A stretch of DNA of 64,000 nt, from the NCBI GenBank assembly GCA_017302895.1, contig JAFLBV010000002.1:1054001-1118000 (forward strand). Reading direction: 5' to 3'. Below, in pieces: positions 27,396 through 36,500 of this stretch. Under the pieces are notes generated by a model. It was not told the origin of the DNA and made no database searches. It was given only the letters and a program-made list of their open reading frames with translations. The position numbers and the translations under genes were made by a program. The stretch is from Ignavibacteria bacterium. GTDB lineage: Bacteria; Bacteroidota; Ignavibacteria; Ignavibacteriales; Ignavibacteriaceae. Each line of letters starts with the position of its first letter. The stretch's first letter is position 1.

Positions 27396-27450
27396 AACTC
27401 CGGAGTTCTGAGGTTCTGAGGTTCTGAGGTTCTGAGATTCTGAGGTTCCG
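27395..27450. repeat. 14-bp perfect palindrome followed by GTTCTGAG octamer repeats
   Basis: GAACTCCGGAGTTC (27395-27408) is a perfect palindrome beginning at the last base of the mutase stop codon. From 27405 five octamers GTTCTGAG/ATTCTGAG follow in register, ending GTTCCG. The block sits between two co-oriented genes. It is related in period, and partly in sequence, to the 25833 block. Confidence 0.8.
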
Positions 27451-27483
27451 TAAAGTTTTTTAACCGCTCGTCAAGTATTATTG

Positions 27484-27511
27484 TTGAAATTGCGGGTCTG
27501 TGCATAATTTG
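27484..27511 (+). promoter_or_regulatory. Candidate promoter for the M1 peptidase gene
   Basis: TTG (27484-27486), 18 bases, then TAATTTG (27505-27511), one base short of the TAnnTTTG consensus. The ATG lies 28 bases downstream with AAGGA before it. Confidence 0.35.
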
Positions 27512-27538
27512 GAATTCGATTAAATTAAGGATTTCAAG

Positions 27539-29386
27539 ATGCCAAGACCCGTTTTTTCATTACTGTTATTTTTACTCCTCTATATACCCTCTTTGGTTGC
27601 CCAAAATTCAGATCTCTTCATTTTCCGTGAATTTCAAAATGCGGTTAAGAAGGGAACGCGCACTTTTGACGGTGTGCCCGGTGAAAAATACTGGACCAAT
27701 TCCGCGAAGTATAACATCAAAGCCGCTCTGGAACCGGTAACGGGGAAAATAAGCGGGAGCGAAATAATAGAGTATTCAAACAACAGTCCCGATGACCTTA
27801 AATCCCTTGTTTTCAATTTCTATCCCGATGTCTATAAAAAAGGGGCACAGCGAAATGTAAAATTCCAACCCGAAGATATCACCGAGGGGATGGTCATCCA
27901 TGAATTAAAAATAAACGGAACTGATGTGCCCGCTGCCAAAATCCAACGAAACAAAGCACTCGGGCTCGTCAAACTGTCCGAACCTCTTAAGAAAGGTACT
28001 ACTGCGAAAATAGAAGTGAAATGGGAATTTACCATGCCTAAAAATCCCGATGACAGAATAGGTACCTATGGCGATTCATCTTATTTCGTTGCCTACTGGT
28101 ACCCTCAGGTGGCAGTTTACGATGATATTTCAGGTTGGGATATGGTCGGATACGAAGGTGAACACGAGTTTTACACCGATAACTGCAGTTTTGAAGTGGA
28201 ATTGAATGTACCAAACGGGATACTCGTTTGGGCTACCGGTGACCTTAAAAATGGTTCGGAAATCTATTCCAAAGAATGCCTCAAGAAACTGGAAGACCTC
28301 AAAAACCACGACAATGTAACAGTCATCTGCCAACCGGAAGAAGTAAAAAATATTCTGTTGCCCGGTAAAACACATACTTGGAAATTTACAGCAAAAGATG
28401 TACCCGATTTCAGTTTTACAGTGGCAAATGCCGTCAGATGGGAAGCTGTAAATCTGAAACTTGAAAACGGAAAAAGGAATGTCCTTATTAACTCTGTTTA
28501 TTCACCCGGCGATACACTCACTCCCGAAGTAATAAATCTGTCGAAGCACATAATAAAATATTTTTCCGAAGTCTTTCCGGCCGTCCCTTATCCATACGAT
28601 TACATGACTGTCTTCAACGGAAGTGGCGGGATGGAATTTCCTATGATGGTGAATCAGGACACCGAGAATGACCGTTGGCTGACTACCTATGTTACCACTC
28701 ATGAAATCGCACACATGTATTTTCCATTCCTTACGGGCACAAATGAAAAACGGTTTTCATGGCTCGACGAAGGGATGGCTGTTTACCTCCCGCTGAGCGA
28801 ACAGACAAATATTTTCCCCGGATTGAAATATGACGAAATCAGTGCTGCAAACCTCAGCAGGAACATGGGAACTCAGAGTGATGTCCCTCTGATGGTGCCT
28901 TCCACATTTGTATACGGTCCGGCCCACATGATGGGTGCCTATTCAAAATCAGGTATCGCATTTCTGATTCTCGAAGATATCATCGGAAAAGATGCCATGC
29001 GTACAGCATTGCAAACTTTTATCAAAACATGGACACATAAACACCCGACACCCTACGATTTTTTCTTCTCAATAAACAAATCAACAGGTAAAAACCTCGA
29101 CTGGTTTTGGAAACCATGGTTCTTCGAGTTCGGTTATCCGTCCCTGATCTTAAACGACAGCGAAGCAAACTCCAAACGAAAATTTGAAGTGGTTAAAAAA
29201 GGTAACTGCCCTGTGCCGATCCATCTTGAAATTGAATATGCCGATGGTTCAAAAGAAACTGTAACCAGAACCGCTGAAGTTTGGAAGAATGGTGAGAAAT
29301 CAGTAACTTTCGACCTCAAAGGAAATAAAGAAGTCAAGAAAATTTCCCTTGGATCACCTAAGATTCCTAATGCAGTAATCCAATAA
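27539..29386 (+). CDS. Exported M1-family zinc metallopeptidase
   Basis: Gluzincin aminopeptidase-like protein of 615 aa with a signal peptide (FSLLLFLLLYIPSLVAQ). The zinc site is complete: HEIAH at residues 388-392 followed by Glu411 in WLDEGMA, giving HExxH-x18-E. The exopeptidase-type segment GGMEFPMMV lies about 25 residues before it (family GxMEN-like, here GMEF). The N-terminal saddle-like beta domain is present. A short beta-rich C-terminal domain ends without a T9SS sorting signal, so it is probably periplasmic. The ATG has AAGGA upstream. Its stop codon lies inside a tandem-repeat block. Confidence 0.93.
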   Translation: MPRPVFSLLLFLLLYIPSLVAQNSDLFIFREFQNAVKKGTRTFDGVPGEKYWTNSAKYNIKAALEPVTGKISGSEIIEYSNNSPDDLKSLVFNFYPDVYKKGAQRNVKFQPEDITEGMVIHELKINGTDVPAAKIQRNKALGLVKLSEPLKKGTTAKIEVKWEFTMPKNPDDRIGTYGDSSYFVAYWYPQVAVYDDISGWDMVGYEGEHEFYTDNCSFEVELNVPNGILVWATGDLKNGSEIYSKECLKKLEDLKNHDNVTVICQPEEVKNILLPGKTHTWKFTAKDVPDFSFTVANAVRWEAVNLKLENGKRNVLINSVYSPGDTLTPEVINLSKHIIKYFSEVFPAVPYPYDYMTVFNGSGGMEFPMMVNQDTENDRWLTTYVTTHEIAHMYFPFLTGTNEKRFSWLDEGMAVYLPLSEQTNIFPGLKYDEISAANLSRNMGTQSDVPLMVPSTFVYGPAHMMGAYSKSGIAFLILEDIIGKDAMRTALQTFIKTWTHKHPTPYDFFFSINKSTGKNLDWFWKPWFFEFGYPSLILNDSEANSKRKFEVVKKGNCPVPIHLEIEYADGSKETVTRTAEVWKNGEKSVTFDLKGNKEVKKISLGSPKIPNAVIQ

Positions 29387-29463
29387 TGCAGTAATGCAGT
29401 AATATTTCACGATTATTGCATTATTGGATTATTGCATTATTGGATTATTGCATTATTGGATTA
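29371..29463. repeat. Inverted and tandem 16-bp repeats between M1 peptidase and aminotransferase
   Basis: GATTATTGCATTATTG occurs three times head to tail (29411-29458). The preceding stretch, with TAATGCAGTAATCC and CAATAATGCAGTAATG, is its approximate reverse complement, so the region can fold into a long hairpin. It contains the peptidase stop codon and adds a spurious 17-codon extension to the aminotransferase frame. Confidence 0.85.
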
Positions 29464-29466
29464 AAA

Positions 29467-30609
29467 ATGAAAAGTAAACTTCCCGGCGCACCCGTGTCAA
29501 TTTTTGCAGTAATGTCAGCTTTGGCACGAGAGCACAATGCTATCAATTTATCGCAGGGTTTCCCTGATTTTGATCTCGATCCTGAGCTTATCGAGTTGAT
29601 GGATATGAATATGCGCGCCGGGAACAATCAGTATGCACCTATGACAGGGGTGCAGCAATTGCGGGAAGTGATCTCGGAAAAGATATTCAGGGACTATGGC
29701 CGGCAATACGACCCCAATAACGAGATAAACATCACCTCAGGTGCCACTCAGGCGCTTTTTACTGCTTTTAATTCTTTCGTTTTTCCGGGAGATGAGGTTA
29801 TTGTCATCGAACCGGCATACGATTCATACATCCCGTCAATAGTTTTGAATGGAGGAATCCCGGTTGCGGTTCCCCTTGAGGAAAATTTCAGATATGACTG
29901 GGACAGAATAAAATCAGCAGTTTCATCAAAAACCGCAATGATTGTGCTAAACTCTCCCCACAATCCTCTGGGCACTGTTTTTCACGATGACGACATCTCT
30001 GCGCTTGTAGAAATCACAAAGGATACTGACATCATTATTCTCTCCGATGAGGTTTATGAGCACATAATTTTCGACAGACGGACACACTTAAGCATGGCAC
30101 GGTATTCGGAACTTGCGGAGAGATCAATTGTTATTTCGTCATTCGGCAAAACTTTCCACGCTACAGGGTGGAAGGTGGGCTATGTTGCCGCTCCCGCGAA
30201 ATATATTGCGGAATTCAGAAAGATTCATCAGTTTACGGTTTTTGCGGTAAATACTCCGGCACAGATATCATACGCGGAATTCTTGAAAGACCCCGAACAT
30301 TACCTCCATTTGAACGAATTTTATCAAAAAAAGCGGGATTATCTGAATGGCTTTTTCCGGAATTCCGGATTGAAATTCACACCTGCTGAAGGTACATATT
30401 TTCAGATTTATGACTATTCCGAATATTCAGATGATGACGATTTCACTTTTGCGAAGAAATTAACAGCGGATGCAGGTACTGCGGTGATTCCACTTTCACC
30501 GTTTTATTCAACTAGAAGTGATGCAAAAAAAATCAGAGTCTGCTTTGCAAAAAAAGACGAGATCCTCGAGGAAGGTGCAACAAGAATTCTAAAGTATCTG
30601 AACAAATAA
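29467..30609 (+). CDS. Class I/II aminotransferase (methionine/kynurenine aminotransferase-like)
   Basis: Fold type I PLP aminotransferase of 380 aa. The start is the ATG at 29467; an upstream TTG would add 17 residues encoded only by tandem repeats. Family features are INLSQGFPDFD near the N-terminus, AGNNQYAPMTGVQQLR, NSPHNPLG, SDEVYEHIIFD and the PLP-binding lysine in SSFGKTFHATGWKVGY, followed by the phosphate-binding Arg region near the C-terminus. The closest named relatives are YbdL-type methionine aminotransferase and kynurenine/glutamine aminotransferases. The exact amino-acid specificity is not readable here. Confidence 0.9.
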   Translation: MKSKLPGAPVSIFAVMSALAREHNAINLSQGFPDFDLDPELIELMDMNMRAGNNQYAPMTGVQQLREVISEKIFRDYGRQYDPNNEINITSGATQALFTAFNSFVFPGDEVIVIEPAYDSYIPSIVLNGGIPVAVPLEENFRYDWDRIKSAVSSKTAMIVLNSPHNPLGTVFHDDDISALVEITKDTDIIILSDEVYEHIIFDRRTHLSMARYSELAERSIVISSFGKTFHATGWKVGYVAAPAKYIAEFRKIHQFTVFAVNTPAQISYAEFLKDPEHYLHLNEFYQKKRDYLNGFFRNSGLKFTPAEGTYFQIYDYSEYSDDDDFTFAKKLTADAGTAVIPLSPFYSTRSDAKKIRVCFAKKDEILEEGATRILKYLNK

Positions 30610-30642
30610 GCTACATCTGCTTTCGATGCCATTTTGGGTTTG

Positions 30643-30677
30643 TCGGCAAGACAATCGGGACGATTGCCGCTCCTTTT
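30643..30677 (+). terminator. Possible terminator hairpin after aminotransferase
   Basis: CAATCG GGA CGATTG nested within CGGCAA/TTGCCG is followed by CTCCTTTT. The two stems compete. It lies about 35 bp after the aminotransferase stop. Confidence 0.35.
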
Positions 30678-30692
30678 AAAAATTTCAAACTT

Positions 30693-30848
30693 CAGCCCTC
30701 AGCCTTCATTGATTCATCCTTCAAATTTCAGCCCTCAGCCTTCATTTATTCAGCCTTCAATTTTCTGCCCTCAGCCTTCATTTATTCAGCCTTCAAATTT
30801 CAGCCCTCAGCCTTCGTTTACTCAGCCTTCAATTTTCTGCCTTATTTA
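30693..30848. repeat. 36-bp tandem repeat with alternating variants
   Basis: The core CAGCCCTCAGCC or CTGCCCTCAGCC recurs at 30693, 30729, 30765, 30801 and 30837, exactly 36 bp apart. Copies 3 and 5 carry the CTGCC variant and copies 2 and 4 CAGCC, implying a 72-bp duplication on top of the 36-bp unit. One frame is open through it but there is no independent sign of coding. The last partial copy runs into the stop codon of the hydrolase gene. Confidence 0.85.
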
Positions 30849-31735
30849 ATTTCAAGCAGATCCAGCATACTTGTTTTGAGGAATTTTGTGAAGTTGCCGG
30901 TGAGAAAGACAAGATCACTATGGGTAAGAGGTGTTTTAATTACCACAATGCGGTTGTAAATCAGGTCATCCTTCGTGAGATTTTCCTCATCGGTATTCAA
31001 ATGAGGGATCTGAGCATCCTGAAGCCGTTGCAGCATTCTCATCGTTCCGTCACGGGTGCCTGACCCTTCGGTCCAAATACTTATCAGCTTGCCGTCGAAA
31101 GTCATCAACCAGTCCAGATATTCATCAACATAACCATAGGTTGCATCAAAAAGGTACACATCCCTTATCTGGTGGGTTATCCCCCCCTGACGGAGAATTT
31201 TTGAAAGGACTCTAACACCACCCGAATGACAGGCGATCACAATTTTGCCGGGGATTGTCTCTTCGATTTCTTTTCTCCCCTTCAGAGAATCCATAATTTC
31301 TGTCACAAGGCTCAAAAAGCCGTTTTCCCGCTCGAGTTTCCCATAATAGGAATCGGCTGCATTCTTCGGTCCTTCGGGTATCACAAAAATCGCATTTTTT
31401 CTTGCTTCCAAAAACTGGTCAAGCATTCTGAAACTGCCCAAAACACCATCAACAGTATTGTACCAGCCGTGAAAATAGAAAACAAAATCGACACTGTTCG
31501 TGAACTTATAGCCTGGCGGAACATATACCGCCACAGTATTGTCATCATAATGCCCCGAATACGGAAGTCCATTGTAACCATTGGCTCTTCCTTCTTCGGG
31601 AAATGGTGCGTTTTCCAGCCGGAACTTGTACAATCTCCCCGGCTCGCTCTGTGCAAAAAACGGGCTCGATGCAAGGGTAAAGAGGGCAAACAACAAATAA
31701 AGTGTAACAGTTATGGCAGATCTTTTTCTTATCAC
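30842..31735 (-). CDS. Exported alpha/beta-hydrolase-like protein
   Basis: A 297-aa protein with a signal peptide (VTLYLLFALFTLASSPFFAQ). An alpha/beta-hydrolase core is suggested by the strand VDFVFYFHGWYNT, which contains an oxyanion-type HGW. A nucleophile elbow follows, KIVIACHSGGVRVLSKIL (C-H-S-G-G in place of G-x-S-x-G). A late His lies in KTPLTHSDLV. The Ser-His pair supports hydrolase activity on an unknown ester or peptide. The start is a GTG overlapping the bshC stop (TAGTG), so it is probably translated from the bshC message. Its end abuts the 36-bp repeat array. Confidence 0.7.
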   Translation of the reverse strand: MIRKRSAITVTLYLLFALFTLASSPFFAQSEPGRLYKFRLENAPFPEEGRANGYNGLPYSGHYDDNTVAVYVPPGYKFTNSVDFVFYFHGWYNTVDGVLGSFRMLDQFLEARKNAIFVIPEGPKNAADSYYGKLERENGFLSLVTEIMDSLKGRKEIEETIPGKIVIACHSGGVRVLSKILRQGGITHQIRDVYLFDATYGYVDEYLDWLMTFDGKLISIWTEGSGTRDGTMRMLQRLQDAQIPHLNTDEENLTKDDLIYNRIVVIKTPLTHSDLVFLTGNFTKFLKTSMLDLLEIK

Positions 31736-33363
31736 TATAGCAATACCACCTGGTGATCGAATGATTCGCCGTCCAGTTTTTCCATGAGATATTCGTAAAA
31801 ACCGAGACCATATTTGTTTGCAAAATAGAAGTAGTTAATCTCCCTTTCCTGCAAATTGTCATTCGGCAGTATCATGGAATAACTTTTTTGTAACTGGTTC
31901 ATCGTACTCTCATGCTTCCGTAATCTGGCAGCTTCAGCTTTACCTTTTAGCTCAACCAGGTATTGCAGGGTCCTTTGCTTGTTCTTCTCGACAGGATCAC
32001 CCAGAGTCTTTTCGATTTCCGAAAGATAGTCCTTCAGATCATCAAAAATATTGCTCATCCTGTTTTCGGCGACTTCAAATTTTCCTTCTATGTCATACTC
32101 AGAAATCATCGAAGCAACCTTGTTAAAAATCTCTCCTTTTAATTCGAAATAATCATTAATGGTTAAATCAAATTTCTGTGAAAGAGTTTGGACACTTTTT
32201 TCCACTATTGTCGCACTTATTCTTGGCCACGCGATCGGTGTTGCCAGATTGAATGCCTTGTAAAGTTGTACAATCTGTGCAAAGTACGATATCTCGGCAG
32301 GTCCGCCAACATAAAAAGCCGTCGGAAAGAGCCAGTCCTGACAAACAGGTCTTAAAATCACATTTGCACTAAACATCTCAGGTGAACTTTCAAGGAGTTG
32401 CAATAACTCATCTTTCGAAAATTTGACCTTTTTTCTTTTTAATCTGAACTCGTTGTTTTCAAGCGGATCGAGGAGGTAACGCCCGTTTTCATTATTCACA
32501 AAAAGATTGATCGGACGGATTTTAACCTGTGCATGATATTCTTCATCGAGTCCCGCACTTATGGTTATAAGTTTGGTGGCATGTGCCCTGTAGTTTTCGA
32601 GTTCGTGCTTGAAGACGGGAATCAAAAGTTTCTTTACATCATTTGCCTGAGGATTAAATATCACAAGCCCGTACTTATCAAAAAACTTGAACATCATTTC
32701 ACTGAACGCTTCAGCTACAGTTTTACCGGGACGGTAAATTGATGATAAGTAGTGAATAACATCCTGGGTAAATTCGGTTGGTCGCAGTGCCCCTTCCATA
32801 CCGGAGATAAAGTCCTCTATCTCCTGCTCAAGGCGAATTCCACCAACACTTCCCGCTTCTTTTTCACCCTCTTCCTCGACCTTGTATGTAACGGTTTCAA
32901 CTTTGTTCTCGTTGTTCAGAAGGTTTATAGAACTGATTTCTTCCAGGTCGTGATCGTCTCCGGCAAGCCAGAAAACAGGGACAAAATTGAAATCAGGATA
33001 TTTTGCTGTGAGGTGTGCAGCCAGTTTGATTGCTGTAATGGTTTTGTATATAGTGTAGAGTGGACCACCGGCAAGTCCCAGTTGCTGCCCGGTGACTATT
33101 GCAAGTGTATTACGCTCTTCTAAAAGTTTAATATTTTGCGAAGTTTTGGCGGATATTCTCTTGCTGATATACTGATTTTTTATCGTCTGAGTGACCTGTT
33201 TACGGTCAGAAGGATACTTGGAGAGAACATCTCTAAAATGTGGCTCATATATTGCTTCGTTTCTGAAGTCCTTGATGTAATATTTGGCAACTTTTTTGAA
33301 GTTGTACAGATAATCAAGGTACAGAGGCGATTGCCCGGGTATCTCTTTAAAATTGATTTTCAT
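31735..33363 (-). CDS. bshC: Bacillithiol biosynthesis cysteine-adding enzyme
   Basis: Adds cysteine to glucosaminyl-malate in the last step of bacillithiol synthesis, a low-molecular-weight thiol that replaces glutathione. The 542-aa protein carries the family signatures: TGQQLGLAGGPLYTIYKTIT (about residues 95-115), VFWLAGDDHDLEEI and RPVCQDWLFPTAFYVGGPAE. A long coiled coil near residues 430-500 is also typical. ATG at 33363 is clear. BshA and BshB genes are not in the window. A hydrolase gene overlaps its end. Confidence 0.96.
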   Translation of the reverse strand: MKINFKEIPGQSPLYLDYLYNFKKVAKYYIKDFRNEAIYEPHFRDVLSKYPSDRKQVTQTIKNQYISKRISAKTSQNIKLLEERNTLAIVTGQQLGLAGGPLYTIYKTITAIKLAAHLTAKYPDFNFVPVFWLAGDDHDLEEISSINLLNNENKVETVTYKVEEEGEKEAGSVGGIRLEQEIEDFISGMEGALRPTEFTQDVIHYLSSIYRPGKTVAEAFSEMMFKFFDKYGLVIFNPQANDVKKLLIPVFKHELENYRAHATKLITISAGLDEEYHAQVKIRPINLFVNNENGRYLLDPLENNEFRLKRKKVKFSKDELLQLLESSPEMFSANVILRPVCQDWLFPTAFYVGGPAEISYFAQIVQLYKAFNLATPIAWPRISATIVEKSVQTLSQKFDLTINDYFELKGEIFNKVASMISEYDIEGKFEVAENRMSNIFDDLKDYLSEIEKTLGDPVEKNKQRTLQYLVELKGKAEAARLRKHESTMNQLQKSYSMILPNDNLQEREINYFYFANKYGLGFYEYLMEKLDGESFDHQVVLL

Positions 33364-33543
33364 TTTAAAAACTTTAAATTTTATGATTACTAAAATAGCT
33401 ATTTAAGTGGTAAATGTTTCCTTTCCCGAAATATGTGCATTTAATCACCTCCACGGGTTCATTTATTTTTGCTCACAATCTGAAAAATGCTTAATTTAGG
33501 TTAACATTTCACTTCAATTATTAACGGAAGGAGCCAACTAAAC

Positions 33544-36500
33544 ATGGCCTTTTTACGCACTTCTCTGCTGTCCATTCTACTCACGGGCATGATTCTTGCC
33601 CAGGGTACGGGTGGAGAGACAGAAAGAGACTTGTCAAAATACTGGACGAGATTAACTCTTGACCAGAATTTTGCAACGGCTGCAGGAGATAACTCGTTTA
33701 TTTATGTACCTGCTCCAAACATCAACCGCTATGTCCGTGTAACCGGTGCAGAAGCGACTTTATACCCCAATTTCAGACCTTTTCCTACTACCAATTCAAC
33801 TCAATCCGAGCTGAGTATTGATGTTCATCCTCTTAATATGAATATCCTGCTCCTTTCTGCGAACTCAACTTCATGGTCGGGTTCCTCAGTTGGTACATTA
33901 TATGGTACAGGTACCTACCTTACAACCAATGGTGGAACAAACTGGCAGGGCTGGGATGATCCTCCATACGGTAGAAACTCTGGCGATCCTGTTTCTGTTA
34001 TCGCTCCTAATGGTTACATGCATGTTGGCTACATCCACAACAGTGGCGGCCAGGGTGTTGCCACTTCATCAAACAACGGTGTTAACTGGACAACCTCACA
34101 GGCCGGTGCAAACCCATCAAGCTCAGCAGATCTTCTTGATAAAAACCACATGACTGCTGACAAAGTGCCGGGAAGCCCCTATGCAAACAGACTTTATGAT
34201 GCATGGACTGCCTTCCTGACCGGAAGCCCTAACAATAACAACATCGAACTTGTTTACTCAAGCAACAACGGTACAAGCTGGAGCACTCCAAAAAACATCT
34301 CCGGAAACCTTAACGCAGGCAGTCACTGCCAGGGTGTTAATCTTTCCACAGGTCCTAACGGCGAAGTATACGCAACTTTCGCAGTTTACGATCAATGGGG
34401 TGCCGGTGTTTATGGTGAGGATGCAATCGGTTTTGCAAAATCAACCGATGGCGGCGTTACATGGACTCCTGCTACCAAAGCTTACCAGGCTGCCAATTTT
34501 GGTATCCGTGGTAACCTGAAACCAACTTCAATAAGAGTTTCATCTTTCCCGTCCATGGCTGTTGACAGAAGCAACGGACCGGGAAGAGGAAACATCTATA
34601 TCGTTTGGCCACAAAAAGGTGTAGCACCTGCCGGTAGTGATCCTGATATCGTGATGATCAAATCGACTGATGGCGGAACTACATGGTCAACACCTGTTCG
34701 TGTGAACAACGACCCTATAAACAATGCCAGAGATCAATATTATCCATGGGCTACTGTTGATCAGACCACGGGACATGTTTATTCAGTATGGTATGACAGC
34801 CGTGACATGAGCAATGACTCCGCAACTGTTTACATGGGAAGATCGATGGATTTCGGATCAACTTTCGAAAACATTAAAATCTCAGACTCAAAATTCAAAC
34901 CTAAAGCCATTAGCGGTCTCGCAGGCGGATACCAGGGTGACTATATCGGTATCGCTGCAAAAGACAATACCGTTTGGGCTTACTGGGCTGACGACAGAAC
35001 CAATGTTTATCAGGGATGGGTTGGTAAAGCCACTTTTGGTCCAACAATCAACCATACTGCTCTCGGTAACACAGAAAATCTTGCCGGTCCTTATGTTGTC
35101 AACGCAGTAATCGAATCAACCATCCCTCTCGCAGCCAATGGTGTTAAAGTCTATTGGGGAAGAGGAACCGGCGGTGAAATCACAGATTCATTGATAATGA
35201 CCAACCCTTCAGGTAACAACTGGACAGCTTCCATCCCCGGAAACGGCCAGCCTGCTACCTATAACTACTACATCAAAGCAGAAGACAACACCGGTGGAGT
35301 TTCCACATTTCCAGCAGGTGCTCCATCAAATAAATTAAGCTTTGTTGTTGCAACTGATACCGAAGCCCCTGTTATTACACACTCGGTTATCGGTGACCAG
35401 TATAGAGAAACCTGGCCGGTCACTTTGAATGCCACCATCACTGATAATATCGGAATCGACAGTGCATATGTTGTTTACAAGATAAACACTGCAGGCACAA
35501 TGAGGAGATTTAACCTCACAGCCGGAACCGGTAACGCATATTCAGGTGCTTTCAATGTAGACACTTCACTGATTGCTCTTGGCGATACTCTCTACTACAG
35601 AATTGTAGCCAAAGATGCCGGTGCTGCTCATACAGCAGGTTACCATCCGTCATCAACAACTTTCAATTCATTCAAATTTGTTCCTGACAACACTCTTCCT
35701 GTAGTTAATCATACTCCTCTTAGAGATGTTGCAAAGGTAAGATGGCCTGCGAAGGTTTCTGCTTCAGCTACCGACAACCTGGGTATCTATTCAGTGACTG
35801 TTCTCTACACCAAAAATAACGGTGCCCCAAATCAGTTCACATTGACCAACACTTCAGGCAGTCTGTATGAAGGATTCTTCAATCTCGACAGTACACAAAT
35901 TGCAGTTGGTGACAGTATCCAGTACAGAATTAAGGTTGTTGATAATTCGACAAACCGCAACACTGTTTACTTCCCTGCTTCAGGTACCTCACAGTTCAAG
36001 GTAATCAACACACTTGGTGTGGTTCTTGTTCTTGATGATGATGTTGTAATGGCTGAGAGATCTACCGCTTCAAAAGGAAAGGGTGATGAGATTACTCCTC
36101 TTGGTGCATCAGGAAACATTATCAGCACTACCCTTACAAGTGAAGGTTACCTCGTCGACAAGATCAATTTTGCATCGCTCGATACTACAACATTGAATAA
36201 TTACGATGTTGTGATCCTGTCTTCAGGCGCAAAAACGGGTACTATGTTCGATGATCTCGCCAAGAGAACCGCAATCGTTAACTACACACTCCGTGGCGGA
36301 AAAACCCTGGTTGAAGGTGGTGAAGTTGGCTGGATTTATCGCTACTCAAGTGCAACCTCAGACAAAGATCCTTACTTCAGAACCAATGTTCTCCAGTGTT
36401 CATCCTGGGTATCTGACATGTCGGGTACTGGTCTTCTTCGCAAGATCGTCCCCGGACATCAGATGTTCACTATTCCAAATCTGATCAGTGACTCTCTTGC

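Noticed and set aside
29416-29466. Upstream N-terminal extension of the aminotransferase
   Set aside because: The 17 codons are pure tandem repeat; the family N-terminus aligns with the ATG at 29467.
30634-30849. ORF with Ser/Pro/Gln/Phe 12-residue repeats
   Set aside because: It is a by-product of the 36-bp tandem repeat, with no signal peptide, ribosome site or conserved context.
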